Of a stretch of 64,000 nucleotides of DNA, positions 1 through 14,100 are shown in pieces. The notes beneath the pieces were generated by a model. The model did no database searches, was not told the origin of the DNA, and saw nothing but the letters and a program-made list of their open reading frames with translations. Source of the stretch: Watersipora subatra. Taxonomy: Eukaryota; Bryozoa; Gymnolaemata; Cheilostomatida; Watersiporidae. The stretch spans positions 19,686,182 through 19,750,181 of the forward strand of contig NC_088711.1 of assembly GCF_963576615.1 (NCBI RefSeq), in the 5' to 3' direction. Numbering within the stretch: the stretch's first letter is position 1; every line of letters starts with the position of its first letter. A program made the translations under genes and the position numbers.

Positions 1-3000
1 GGACAGTCTCCATTTCCTGTTCCTGAGAAGTTGTGCTCAGCAATGCAGAAGCATGCTTTTCGGAATGACTATGTCAGTATGTCAGGTAAGTCAGCATTAT
101 TATTCAGCAAGTAAGCTTAAGTCAGCGAGTTATTATTTTCGCTGTTTTTTATTGTTTATAAGACTTCAGCAATTATTGTTCTTTTGTTTTGAATTAATAT
201 TTTTAACTCTATCTATACATTTTGTGTTTGTACGTTAATTACCCCTTCACGTGTTGGTTTTATATTGAAAATATGTATCATTTTTGCCACAGAATATGGG
301 AGATTCGTGTGAGAACATTTCAAATCTTGGCGATGCAATTGAATAGGTGATTTTCTTAGCTGGGCTCAAGCCCGTGTATGTGCATCTCTATACCCACAAC
401 TGCTCACAATTATGTTTTATGGCTACATACGTTACTATATATACATACTTTTATTCATAACATTTATTTTCAAAAGTTAACTATATTTGATTTGTTTAAA
501 AGTATATCCTGGTTCATTTTAGGAATTGCTGACCTCCGGAGTGCCATCTGTCAGCACCATAACAGTTTTCCAACTGGGTACCCTGAAGCACTCATTCAGC
601 CAGAAAACATCGTAGTAGCTGATGGCTCCAAGATACTCATTTATCTCACTATGGTTGTTACTGACACAGGTAAACTGTCCTCCCTGATTGTTAGGCCTTC
701 TATTCTGTACTATATATAGTAGTAATCAATATTACCACCAGCTGCTTGACAGAACATAGAACATGCTTACATTTTATAGAACATACTGAGAAATGTTCTA
801 AATTGTTTTTGATCTGACCCATCTGAATTGATATCTCTTAATATCTTTGCTATTCAAATGATCGATAATATCGATAATATTTCCTAACCTTGCAGATTAG
901 GAAAGTTAGTGAGGTCTGAATTCTTGTATGGCGTTATATTTCCTTTTTTAGCACTCAATTTTAAAGATACAGCTGCAGCGATCATCCCATCAACTATTAT
1001 TCATTTTGATATTTTATTATATTGTATTATTATGATATTATATTATATTTTGATATATCTGCAGAGTAATTTAGCTCATACATTTGTAGTAATATTTGAA
1101 AGCAAAAGCATATCTTAAATTTACATGTAAGCACCACTAACTACATTTTTCTTGTTGTCAAATGTTTAAATGAACTTGTACCTTAAATAGTGGAAAAAAA
1201 CCATCAATAAAATGATGTTCTTCGTTACATGCCCAAACAAAAATGAGAAAACAGAAATCATGAGTTATGGAGTGAGTTGAACGAAAGTATTTTAAAAGTT
1301 GATAATCTAATAGTATTGCAAAGGAGTCGAGATGGTGAATTGAAGGTTGTAGTAACAGAAATTTCATAAACTAAAACATGATATGTTTGTACGAAATGCT
1401 GTGACAGCGTAACCATATCATTGATTTCATCAAGCTAATATCTAAATTTCATTATTATTTTCTGCGCTCATCAGGGAAGTCTTGCGGTTTGCGCACCACA
1501 ATGTTACAGAGACAGTAGTCCATGTCATGTTTTTGCTAATGATCGTTAATTTAATCCTGTATACACATCTATCATTTGTTTGTCCTACTTGCAGTCGTAA
1601 TCCTCAAGGCACCCAGCTGGACTACCTACCAATCCCAGGTAACTCTGGCAGGCAGACAACAAATAATTGTCAATTGTCCATTTGAGGATGAATGGAAGAT
1701 AACTCCTCAAAATTTGATCCAGGTATGTTGTTGATGTTTAAAACACTTTGTAGACAAACTAGTAAAAGCTGTGTCTTGCTCTAGGAAGTAACAACTAAAA
1801 ATTGATAGGTGTCATTAATGTTCTCCGAGGGACATTAGTAATAATGATTGAAGTTGTCTTTCCTTTATATGTATTCTTAATTGTGTTATAATATACAGTA
1901 GATGCTCCTACAGCGTAAATAATCCATTCTGAGAGTGTTTACGTTATTAGGATTTTACGCTACAGGAACACTAAAATGCATGAGAATTGCCTAATCCATT
2001 CCAAGATCATCTTAAACTTACCTCTTTGGCTTTTCAAACAGGAAAAAACTAAACTTAACTTTATAATGTAATGAATGTACATGTACAATAACTGGCATTA
2101 TTGGTTTGTATCCACAACTTCTCTCTTTTTACCCTTATCACTTTCACTTGGTTTAGGGATTATGATTTTACATAAAGTTAAGAGGAGCGCACGCCTTCAA
2201 TATCAATTCAAATCAATTCAATATCAATTCAAATCAATTCAAATCAATTTTTCCCCAGACAGCAAGGTCTATGCTGGAAAGAAAAAATTGTATGTCTAAA
2301 ATAAAGCAAAACGAAAATTAAATTTATACTATAGTAACGGGAGTGTCTGTCTGTCTGTTTGTCCTAACCCAGGGTTAGAGGTGATGATAAGAGATTGCAT
2401 TCACTAGTCACTCGTGACATTCACTAGTGACTAGTAATTAGATCAACTGGTGACATTCATTCTAACAACTACACCAATCGACTGTCTTTAGGTATTTCTG
2501 AATAATTGTGCAACTACTTATACTCTGCATTTTATGGACACACCTGGTGATCACTCACAAAACCATGCGTCATTTTCTCTCCCAAGTGCGGTAATTGAGA
2601 AAACGATATCTTTAAGGCTAACTATGGAGCTCTCGGCTTTCAAATCTAATTTGAAAGCTTACACCTCCTTGCTTTAATTTATATGGACTTTTTTACGTAA
2701 TACAAAGCAAAAATTGTCTATAAATTCTTTACATTAACTGGAATTTATGTAAAAGGAAGTTTACTACTGTCTACTGCAGCCTTGAAAGAATTGATCTAGT
2801 CAAATATAAAATTAAAAATATATACTAATGTGGCAGAACTGCTTAGCATACCTGTGTCTAGTTGTTTTTCAGGTGCTCTCCAGCTGATTGATGCCTCTCA
2901 ATATTCAATTTTAGTGCGCTGCCATATTTTGAGATGGTTTTGATTCTTTTCAGATCTAAGATTCCAACATTGATTATAAATTTCATCAAAAGTTAAACTA

Positions 3001-6000
3001 TATTGTGAACTTGTAGCTAAGTGAATGCGTGAAGTTGTTCTAAAAGAAATCTTTGTGTTCATGCCTGCAAATTTGTTTTTATTTTCGTTGCCAGACACTC
3101 GAAGGCCAAGAAATTCAAGAAAAGAATCTGCTTCTCATTTTCAACAATCCTGGAAACCCGAGTACGAATATCTTCAGCTGTTTTATAGAGTTCATAGAGT
3201 ATCATACGTATTATCACTATAGATAACATCACACCACTATGTATGAAATTGTTTTTTTCTCTTGAAACCATCAAATTTTATAGTAAATATTTTTGTATTA
3301 ATAAATACATTGTGATTCGTCCAGTTCATTTGATGTAAAATTTGACTCAAAAAATTTGACTCAAAAATGTATGATAAATTATTAATGAAGACTCTGCAGG
3401 TTATAATTATCCATTAAAACAAGTGTACCGGTATTTCATAAAACTATGTGAAAATATAAATGTAAAAATTAAGTCATATGTAAAAAATAACAAAATAACA
3501 AAAGGTCACTAAAAAGAAGTAACAATAAGTTTTTATTGCTATTTAGAAGCAAACAAACAAAAGTGTAGAGTCTAACCCTCTAAGGTAGAGGCAGTGATAG
3601 ATATATATATAACCTAACTAATATACATAACTATATATATATAAAATATATTAAGAACTGAAAACTTTTAAAACTATATATAACTACATTAACGTTACAT
3701 ATAACATATAACGTTACATAACTATATATATATAGTTATATAACTAATATGTGTGACTATATATATAAAATATATATAACCTAAATAGATACACATAACT
3801 TAATTTACTCTAATTTATATTAGGTAAATTTCATCTAACTTAGCTTTGTTTTCGCCAGTCTCTTTGCTCTTACATAAGAAACTAATGCTTTAAGAAACTT
3901 CAAATACCCTATATTGGAAAGTACTTTCGTTGTAAGTGTAACAATTGATTAAATTTTATATCTTATGTTGAGTGTTTTGTTTGTTGAAGCGGTTGTAAGT
4001 AGGTATGTGACTGTATGTACTTTTATTTTAACAAACGCTTTGCAGGCCAGATAAGTGGCATATGCATAAGGCTATGCCAAGGATTGCAAATTCTATCAAA
4101 TCCCTTTTACCGTGTTATTTGTTTCTAGGTGGTCTTCTTTACACTACAGAGGAACTCGAGGCTTTGGGCAAAGTTTTCCGACGGTATCGCATTCTAGTCA
4201 TCAGTGATGAGATATATGCCAACCTGACCTATCCTGACAGCTGCTATACTTCCCTTGCTAAGGTATTTCTCGAGCGTGTATTCATTGAAGGTTCTGTTGC
4301 ACCGTGTTCAGGTGAAACATTCTGTTAACACCATGTTGTTAAGTAGAGTTTTTTTATGTATAATTACAAAATTTCAGGTCATTTGAAGTTTTTTTGTAAC
4401 TGGTTTAAATGTTTATGCATATTTGGCCACAAGTTGAAAAACAACTAGTGAACTCTCACCATACGACATCAATTCGTTCCAGTAGTGGCATCGTAAGGCG
4501 AAAATGTTGTATAGAGGGATATAGAAACCTATAGTAATTATCTGTGCAGAAAAACATCGTGTTCCACATCGTAAGGCCAAAGAACCATATAACAAAGTAA
4601 TCGTAACCTGGGGGTACGTTGTCCAGTTTTGATCAGTAATTGATGTGTAAAACGAATTCACTGACACTGGTAGCAATCACACACTGGCACTGGCAGCTGT
4701 CCCTGGGAGCTGTCACTGACAGCTATTACCAGCAACTGTTACTGGCAGTTGTCAACGGCAGATGTCATCAGCAGATGTCACTGGAAGCTGTCACCAGCAG
4801 ATGTCACCGGTAGTTGTCACCGGCAGCTATTGCCAGCAGCTGTCACCGGCGACTGCAGCTATGCCATTTTATGACTTATCGTCGTCTGTTACAGTTCTAT
4901 CCTGAAGGAACTGTGGTTACAACAGGCCTCTCAAAGTGGTCCAGCGCGGGTGGATGGAGAGTGGGGTACGCTATCTTTCCTCCACAGCTTTCTAACATAA
5001 GGGAAGCTGTAATTAGTGCTGCCAGCCACACATACAGCTGCTGTGCTGCTCCTCAACAGTATGCCGCCACTGAAGTAAGTGTTAATGTTCAGTAAATGAA
5101 TGGTAAACATTTATTATAGAGACAATTAGAAAGGAAAATAGAAAAGCTGTGGAATATGACATTAGCCTGTTTGTTGGTTGAATTAGCTATATCTGGCACC
5201 AGCTTATTTTTCTGGGAATAACTTCTATACTGTCTACAGCATATGTTACTTGGTTCCTATTCATGCATATTCATTGAATATTCATTGTTTATCTGACTCA
5301 GCTATTTCAAAATTTGTGTTTAGTTCTTGAGAGACATAGAGAGCTGCAAGGACTTCATGTACCACACGAGGAGAATACTGCATGCTGTCAGTATAATGTG
5401 TGTCAAGTGAGTATCATACTCCCCAACTGTTGCTGACTGATAGGGTTACGGTACCAAAGAACTGCTTGTTGTCCATAACCATCTGATGTCGGTTATGGGT
5501 ATTTCTTGAAACCTGGCAGGTTTAAATAGCGTGTGTTCTTTTTATGAATCTTTTAGTAAAAGTAGACTGCACTTCAGATGAACAATGGATTAACTAAGAG
5601 AGCTGTGCTTCTGTCTGGTCAGCTCTTACTAAATGGTTTTATAACAAATATACAATGTATGTGAAATTAAATGCCTTTTATTCATTTATTTAATTTGTAT
5701 TGTCGTTATAAATAAAGATAAATGGTAGAGCATGTCATATTTGTATCAATCATTTTTCTATCATAAATTTCTGAAAATTAAATACTTTTAAAATTTTTTT
5801 TTAACTCAGTTCATAAAATGACAGTTGTTTTCATAGGTTTCTCTGTTCTTAGCAATGCTAGATAGTAAAAAACACTGTTAGTCATTCACCATTGTTAATT
5901 TGGTCTTCGACTTTTGAGCGCTGCCTAAAGCTCACAAGAGAAAGGGAAAACATTGCATTTGGTGTGATGAATAACTAAAATATAACCTAAATAGCAATTT

Positions 6001-8194
6001 TGGAAGCATTTGTTAAAAAGTGTCTTTGTAGGACTGGTTGCCGGTATCATGTTCAAACAAAAATATTAGAGCTCTTTAGCGAAGAAGTAAAGAAAGGGAA
6101 CTCATTTACAAAGTTGCATGGTAATGCAACCTTGTATCTTTTGTTTTTTCTATATATTCTTTTATTTTTTCTATATTGTTTTGACTCCTTGCAGACAATT
6201 AATCAAGCCTCCAACAACCCGAATATGTCAGAAGTACTAGTGCTAATACTAGTACTTAAAAGTCATATGTGGAAGAGCAACTATAAAATATTCAACTGTC
6301 AATTCATGAAGGATATTTTTTCTATACTGGAGTTGGAATAAATTCTAACCATTAGAGATCAATTATTTCATAAGTATAACCCCTCCGATGTTACTAAAAC
6401 TAATGTCTAACAACATTTTGTTGATGGTTTTTGTTATTAAGAACAACAATGACATATATTTGAAAAGATCCCAATAATTTTATTAAAAATTCAAAGTGTT
6501 AAGAATTACTTAGTTTTATGGTATTTGCTCTCTTGTTCAACATGGGTAAAGAAACACTGTCCCAGTTAGGATATTTAGTTTGAGCTGTTATGTAGGAAAC
6601 TACGTGCTGTCGGAGTCAGAGTTCATAAGTCTCATGCTGGCTACTACATCCATCCAGACTTCAGCAACTTCAGGGAGGATTTAGGTCGACGGTCTATCTT
6701 TACAGGACAGCAGATGTGTGATGCCATCTTGGCAGAAACTAAAGTTGCTGTAAGATAGTATTATCTGAAAGGGCTAGTGTTTGACCGCCGAATTTCCAGA
6801 CACGACTGGCAGGTTGTGTAGTAAATGAGTGGATTCTTTCGTTATAGGAAAATGTAATATTGCTAGACTCTGAAGTTCTGAACAGTACTATAACCTGTGA
6901 TCACATGAATAGTTTTGTTATTCATAGCGGGACTACTGATGTGTGTCTAGTCAGTAAATAGTGCTTTTGTTTAACTAATTCTTTGCTAATCTTAGTATGA
7001 GAAATTATTTATTTTAAAACATCTTTAATATTATGTTTAAAAAAGTTTTTTTTTAAATAAGATTTTAAAATTTTGGCAGAATGGTTCATCATGTCTGGCA
7101 TTGGTAAAATCGCACAATGATTGAGCGGTCATTTAGATCCTTCAGCTACTTCAACAGCATGAATTAGGAGTTGTCTACTCCTTGCAATCTTTTGTTCACA
7201 AGTTTCATTTCGCTAATAATTCGCTTTTTTGTCAGTATGGATAAAATTGCATACCCCTTGCATACTATTGTTTAGCATCATGAATGCCAACTGTGCGCAG
7301 TAGCACATGGGCCATTGCAAAGATATTGCTCTGAACATACAAGTTGATGGATTTTTAAAACTTCCCAAAGCAAGATAATTTCCTTATCAATATTTTTATA
7401 GCTCACTAAAACAAGTGAGTTCAATACAGCTATTAGCTGATGCTATTGTAATCTGCAAGCATGAGGTTTGAAGAAAAAATGTTTCGTTACAGTTGCTACC
7501 CGGCGCAATTTTACATCTTGAAGAACCGAATTCACTCACTACTCGACTTTGTTATGTAAATTTTGATGGTATTAAGGCCTTAGAAGTGAGTCGAGAGATT
7601 GGCCTAGATCAAAAACTAGGAGAGGATTTTGTGGATTGCTACTGCCAACCAACAGTTGAAGCTATCGAGGTACGAATTAGCAACTCGTTTATATTCTATA
7701 GCTTTGACACCCACAGGTATAACTTGTAATCTTCTTGTAGTTTTTGTGGAGTCTGATGTGCCTACTATGGCAGATTTTGTACAGAACCTAAACACTACTG
7801 TTACACAATTACATTTTACTGCAATAAACACTGCTCAGTAAGTAAGACTGCCATATACACTTACGGATACCTCTTTAACTACCATCAATATGTTAGATAA
7901 CATCAATGCCACCACTTGACGCCTTAGAGGCAATTCCGGTGAAGAGGTAAATTATACCATAGTATTTTTTAACTTATTTAAATTGATAAACTAGTAAAGT
8001 GAATAGACAAGTCATGCATGATTAACTCATCTCGCTCTTTGTTTAATGGAACAAAGACATTTTACTGTTTATACATAATCATACTCTTTTAGATGACAGC
8101 TATTGCTACGTATGTTTTAGAGTTTGGCTGCGTGGTGTACAAACCTGAAGAATTGACAACCACAAGACTCATGAACCACCTCAAGAGCACATGA
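1..8194 (+). CDS. PLP-dependent class I/II aminotransferase (5' end outside window)
   Basis: Fold-type I aminotransferase, expected to move an amino group between an amino acid and a 2-oxo acid through pyridoxal phosphate. Ten exons with matching phases: 1-85, 523-669, 1595-1722, 3095-3161, 4129-4262, 4895-5074, 5324-5406, 6596-6749, 7493-7669, 8093-8194. They give 418 residues with no stop before the TGA at 8192-8194. Visible hallmarks, numbered from the first residue in the window: NNPGNPSG (about 137-144), SDEIY (168-172, Asp and Tyr for the cofactor), TGLSK (PLP lysine 201), GGWRVGY (Arg209, eight residues after the lysine as in aspartate aminotransferases), and TRLCYVNF with a candidate substrate-carboxylate Arg344. 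The first visible exon resembles the family's N-terminal 'G.SPFPVPE' helix entry, so only a short N-terminus is missing. Substrate cannot be told. The SKWSSAGGW form of the lysine loop differs from the usual SKxFAMTGW. No canonical AATAAA was seen close after the stop. Confidence 0.88.
2204..2250. repeat. Short tandem repeat (CAATTCAAAT type)
   Basis: About five copies of a 10-base unit close to TCAATTCAAA, in an intron of the aminotransferase gene. Confidence 0.7.
2325..2590 (-). repeat. tRNA-related SINE-like repeat, family F2, diverged
   Basis: This intronic stretch starts with the family's TATACTATAGTAAC edge and a (GTCT)n-like run. It later carries the shared blocks CACCAATCGAC, a run ending in TTATGGACACACCTGG, and TGATCACTCACA. 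The same blocks occur at 16008-16258, 19607-19850, 20646-20870 and inverted at 32168-32385. This copy has decayed and its tRNA-like centre is poor. Confidence 0.5.
3595..3790. repeat. AT-rich simple repeat (TATA-rich)
   Basis: Degenerate runs of TATATA and ATAAC within an intron of the aminotransferase gene. Low-complexity sequence, no gene. Confidence 0.7.
4679..4860. repeat. 15-base-class minisatellite next to exon 6 acceptor
   Basis: About twelve imperfect copies of a unit near CAGCTGTCACTGG / CAGATGTCACCGG. It ends roughly 35 bases before the exon that encodes the PLP lysine (starts 4895), so it overlaps the region where a branch point would lie. Confidence 0.8.
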
Positions 8195-9465
8195 CTTGTG
8201 CAAACATACTGTATGGTACAATCATCTTCCATTTTTTAGTTTTCTAAGTATCATTTTCATAAAAATAATATAGTTTTTGCTTGTTGATAAATGGGAAGTA
8301 CCCATCACTTCAGTTGCCGAAGTGATGGTGGCCACTTACCCCATTCTGTTGAGGCCATAATAATTATTTCCAATATTTTTTTAATGATTTGAAATGCGAC
8401 AGCACTGTGTATAGCAGTTTTTTTACGAGAACCTAAGATTTTATGTACACATGCAAGTACGAATGAACACTGACAATTATTTAATTTTTTCTCTTTATAA
8501 CTTCATATATTGTCAATATTTCTTCATTATAACAGAATTCATCAAGCAGGCCACTACTACTCATTGAGACGTTCTAAGAACTTTTTACCGCGTATAAAAG
8601 AATTTTAACACTGCAAATATTGTATTCTATTAAATATAATAACGATATTTAAATCATTGACATTTGCACAAACTGCTGAATCATTTTTCCGTCAACGCAT
8701 AAGCTGCTCAGGATTGCTAAGACTATTTCATTACGCGTAGCTGCTGAGACAAGCTGGAGCAGCTGTTGGAACATGGTGGACATTGAAAACCAGTAATACG
8801 AAGGAAAATCTAAACAAATAAGCTGTATTGACATCAGGAGCCCTCGTCCAGAGGCACGAGCTTGAACCAGTGACCGCACTCGCATTTCTTTGTCTCACCA
8901 AGATGTAACTTTGTCCATTTTATTACAACTGAATCCTCTTTGCCTGAAATCATAAAAACTTGAATTGATATATGATGAAAAAAAATTCTTCCTTCTATCA
9001 GAATTGAACTTCATTATCAAATGCGGACAATTACAACAAACCCAAATATAAGTAGGAAAACTCACAGACACAACCAACAATCCGCTGATCATATATGGTA
9101 GATATTAATGTTGGCTTAGCCTTGGTTCCAGCAGTCACAGTCTTTGATGTCATCTGAAATGGGTCCTACAAAATATACATACCAACGATTGACAAAGACT
9201 AAATCAGATGACATGAGCCAAGCCAAAGAGATGGTGTAAGAGAGGTAGTGTAAGAGAGTAGGAAACGAATTTTTGAGAGGCATCAAAGAATCATGGATTT
9301 TATGAAGCAGTGGTTTACCGTTTTTCTCAATGCAAGTTGGGCCCAAATCAGTCTTTGAACATGCATACTAATCTGATATTGTCATTCTAACCAACATCAT
9401 ATTAATAGAATGAATTGTGAAAAAAGCTTAAATGATATTTTTACAGCTCACCTACATATATACGT
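8195..9465. other. Intergenic stretch, no supported gene
   Basis: Follows the aminotransferase stop. Short open frames on the minus strand (8649-8885, 9116-9346) show no recognisable domain and no matched splice sites. Confidence 0.5.
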
Positions 9466-11140
9466 ACCATAAAACCTCTAATAAAACGTCACCTCCATTT
9501 GACCGCCACCTTGACAATCTTTGGTCTGAACCAACTAATAATATTAATTGACCAGTTGAAAAGTGTCGACAAAATCGTATCAATAATAATCGTATACATC
9601 AATAACAATTAATTTTCTGGTTGTCCAACTCCAAAGCTTTTCGTTTTTTTCGTTAAAACTTTGAAAGCAACACCATAGAAATAATTGATAACTGTCTCAG
9701 GCTAATAGTAGTTCCTTGTTCAATGCATTCTTGATACTTCGTAGTACGTGTATATAAAAATGATTTGCATTTACAATGGTAGATGAATGACTAGTTTTAG
9801 GCTAAAGGTTGCATTTAGCAAGCAACATCTTTACGTATTGCATTTGTGCTAAATGCAACGCGTAAAAGTATTGCTCTGCCAAAAAATTGTATGGACACTA
9901 ATATTGACTAGTGCAGCAGTGCAGAAGAAGAGTTGAGGTCAGAAGACATTGTTGAAGGAATTGGACAACCAGAAGATGTTCGTTCCATCGAAAGCAACAA
10001 TCAGAACGAGGTCATCCAAGCAAACGATGCAATTTTTTTAAACCGTTAATCTTTGTTTCTGCATGTAATATAAGTATAGTTCATTTATGTCACTCGTACA
10101 TGAATATATATATATATTTGTAGCATTCGATCGATTATCTATAAATATAAATCTCAAAGCTTGTATGTCCTTCAGTATGTCCGGTTATAGCTATTAAAAT
10201 CTTGGAACAAAAAATCTGTATCGCCGATTTGATCTTGAAAACTCCCATTCAGCAGTCCAATCTCTTACCAATTAAGCCATGCGGGATTGATGGATTGTGA
10301 TATATGTCAGTGAAAACACGTTACCGCTGCCTGTTATGGCACAACGTCATTGTATGTGTTAGTAAGATCCATTGGCGATGTGCCAGGCTAATGACAAGTG
10401 GCATTGTTTATAAGCTGAGTTTATAAGTGTGGCATTGCTATCACTGCTTATAAGCTGATTTCCAATACCCGTGCAACGCCGGAAGTTCCACTAAAATCAT
10501 TATATAACTTATAATTTTGCGGATTTATAGCATATTATTTACATATAATAGCATCCTTGCAGTTATCTTAACACAGCTTAAAATGGACCAACGCTCATTA
10601 GTAACTCCTCTTTTATAGCACATAAAAAGCCAGTTCTGGCTGCAAACTGTCGCAAACATATCAATGAGTGCAATGAGCCTTTATGCAACATTGTTAAATA
10701 TAGATATAAAATAAAATAATGTCTTCAAATTTAGAATGAAATTAAAATTGAAAGCTCCAACAAATTGCAAAGCAGTACACAGGCTACAATGTCATTGCAG
10801 GTTAATTGCAAGCAATAGATATCAACTGGTAGAGATATTTCTCAGTTTCTCACTGCATATTTATTAAGAGATCATCGACAAGTTGGAATTATGTTGGCAG
10901 ATGTATTGCATCCAGAATGTTAATATCGATCAACCGAAGGAGAATGCGAAATATAGGCGACATTCGATTTGCCTGTCAAAGGGCTAAATATACCTTCCCA
11001 AATTCTGATGAGCCATTTGAAAAATATTATTTCGAATAGGCGCCAGCACCTATTTGAACACCACCTCCAATTTACTGCCACTGTAAAGAAAGGGTTGAAA
11101 AATAGAGGGCCACGGCATTCAATTAGAGGTTTTATGGTGT
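9466..11140. mobile_element. TIR DNA transposon, non-autonomous, copy 1 (carries a nested insertion)
   Basis: The left end reads TACCATAAAACCTCTAAT and the right end ATTAGAGGTTTTATGGTGTA, a clear inverted pair. Sub-terminal GCCACC / GGTGGC motifs repeat inside both ends. The interior matches, in reverse orientation, the element at 43262-44583 along nearly its whole length. Sequence at 10138-10493 is absent from that copy and is a nested insertion. There is no transposase-length open frame, so this is a MITE-like or internally degenerate element. Superfamily not identified. Confidence 0.8.
10138..10493. mobile_element. Helitron- or SINE-like repeat, family F1, nested in a TIR element
   Basis: Begins TCTATAAATATAAATCTC and ends in CCGTGCAACGCC...CCACTAA. 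TC at the left and CTRR at the right are Helitron-like, and no clear target duplication is seen. On the minus strand a tRNA-like stretch (ATGGCTTAATTGGTAAGAG) lies near 10280, so a tRNA-derived origin is also possible. The related element at 43262-44583 shows the uninterrupted site. Similar copies are at 19224-19606 and 20262-20645. Confidence 0.6.
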
Positions 11141-14100
11141 ATATGTATATTTGCGTGAAGGCAGTGTAATAGGTAAGCTCAATTTATTACTATAACTTTG
11201 CGTATTAGTGGACATAAAAAATAACATGTAATAGCTACATTTCAAATTGTAGAGTATAGGAAACAAATAGAAATTACTTAAGATGAAAACATTGACTAGG
11301 ACTTCGGAAGCAAACTACCAATTGTTAAAAAATTTGAACTGGTTTACTGTTTTAAATCGCATTGTCCAAACATTCACCATAGACTTATGGATGAAAATCA
11401 GCTTAACGTATATCGCAGCAAAGGCTAAACATTCCAACAATAATTTGAACATAAAATATCTGATTCTTGCACGCCATATGTAGAACAAACCTATACTATA
11501 ACGATAAACTTGACAGCAGGGCAAAATATAATTAATATTTCACACTTGCAGTTAGTTGAAACAACAAATCATTTGAACAACCGCCTTTAGTCATATCTGC
11601 CACCTTGTAAGTGTATTGACAAAACACAACATCTTGGATAGATGAGTGAATATCATATAGACTTAGCTAACTATGCGCACTCTACTTAAGTTAAGATATC
11701 AAAGAACTGGGGATATCGCAGTACATGTACTTACATCCAAGCCTTTAACTCTCTGCAAAAGTTCCCAGCGTTGGATATGATCAGTATCATCATTACTTTG
11801 TCGATATTGTGAGCTTGGTTCGTTTTCAGCAGCTAATGAAAGGTAAAAGATTACATTTAATAAAAAAATTTCTACACACAGTTCACCAATGCTGTAGTAA
11901 CTACGCGAGTAGTGTAAACTTCTATTTTAATGAAAATTATTACATAAAAAATACTAATAAATTAATGCTGATGTCATCTTATTTCCATGATGCTATATAG
12001 TACTAATTATTACTATATAGCATCATGTAAACATAAAAACTTCTTGATCCTATTTGTGAAACAGAATAGCAAGGCCCAACATTAATTGCACTAGATCTAC
12101 CACTGGTAAGAGAAACTACCCCCGGACGTGTATAGCAAAACTAACATTTTTTTCTAACAATTAAACCCTATTTAAACAACGAAATAAAAAGACGTTGTCA
12201 CCTTGGGTTGGTATGGTGTAATGCAAAAGACGACATGGGTATGCCGGCTTTACATTTGCCGAAAATATGTGAAACCTTCCAATAAAGCTTTTAAGGGCCG
12301 CCATGCTGTATATTTGCTTAGTTTCGTTTCTCTAGAAAGATGGGCTTCCAACTGCCCGGTAACGCAAACACCTCCTATGAATTGGATGTTAATAGCGAGC
12401 CCACGTATGTTGGTTTATTATTGTCCCTGCAAGCTTTGTGAGCTTGCGGCGTTACATTCGATCATAGTTGCCATTACGTATAATTAATATTGTTAAAACA
12501 TGAGAGCTCGTTTTCCTTTTTTGTTGTCACACAATAAGTGCTATAGAAAGAAATTGAGATTTTATTCCAGTTGGTGAGTTCATCCAGGATTAGTCTAGGC
12601 TCTGGAATTTAAGCCAATTGAGCCTTAGTTTATGTGATTAAAATCCCGAGAGTTGTATGTCAGTTTACTGCGCGTTTTTGTTGCATTGTATTATTGTTAA
12701 TGGGATGCTTTGAAATATTTAACATAAAACTCAGTTTTTGCAAAGAGTTATGGTATTGATGGAAGGCAATAATGTATCAGAGACTAGAGGGTATAGCAAC
12801 GAATGTAACATGCAAGAAAAAGAAGTCATTTAGATCGATAATTACTAATACAGTTAATGAATTTATTAACAGGAAAGTTTTTTATAATTATCACTTGAAA
12901 TACAAACCTGCAGAAATATTTCTGGCTAGTAAATAAGCCTGTAACGCCACTGCATTTAATCTGCCAGACAGAATATGCCATGCTCTTGGCTGTCTGGATA
13001 CTTTAAACCAGGATTGACAAAATGAAGAAATATCTCAACTACACCTTTCATTTTTTATAATTGTCTATCAAAGCATTTGAATGCAACAATAAACAAATAT
13101 CAATTGTGAATTAATTAAGCAGGGTAATTGAAAAACTAAATGACAATAAGTTTGTTTGAGTCTGACTGAATAACAAATGTGAGCATACTCAGCCCTTCTA
13201 TTTGATAGGTATTATTTCAACATTAGTTAATAGCAACAAACTTCTGTAGACTTGCTATTTTATTCTAATCAGCAAACAAAGCACAGTTGATGATAACACC
13301 GAATATAGCCCCATATATCTCACAAACATGTGTTGCCAATAGTTTAAAACATCCTTCAGCATCCAAATTTTCTAACTTATCTGAAGTAAAGCTCTTTTTT
13401 TATACATGCGATAGCATTAAATTTCAACCAAGCCTTTTTACATGTTATGCTACGGTGCATTAAATGGGGTGCAGTAAAATTGGTCTTAATAATGCGCACT
13501 ACATGTGAGGTTTTATTCGAAGACCTAAATAAAAAAATATTCAAAATGAAAAATATTTTGAATTTAATTCATTGGTCTTTTAGATTGCTAGCTCATCAAT
13601 GTACAATTTCCTGTATTTCAATGAAGTTTTCCTCCCAAGAATGATCAGCCAATTAATGATCAAGTTTACTGAAAACCTTGCCAGAAGCTGTCTTAAATGT
13701 TATAATCGAACTAAAAATATTTTCATGAGGCCACCAAATGTTCATCATTGCTAAATTCATCTTCGTCAGAAATGTTCTGAAAGTTGACATTCAAGTATCT
13801 ATCATGACTAATTTCTGCATTTTGAAGAAATCATAGTCACTTCTTGTCCTGTATTTGGCTATTGATAACATTTTAATCACATCCATCATTCTTTGTATCC
13901 ACCTTTGTATTCCATCATCCATTTCATCGTTCATTTGTTCTCAGCACATTTATATTGCGATTAGGCCAAAAACTTGTTTCATTTTGACAATTTATATGCA
14001 TTCAAATAACACATTTTGCTTTGTGTTAAGGCAGAGATTTACATGATAAAATATATTTTGCTTAATGACTCATCAAGATTATGGTTGCTAATATACAAAG

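Noticed and set aside
8810-8885. tRNA-like GGTTCAAGCTC box on the minus strand
   Set aside because: No cloverleaf or A-box could be paired around it.
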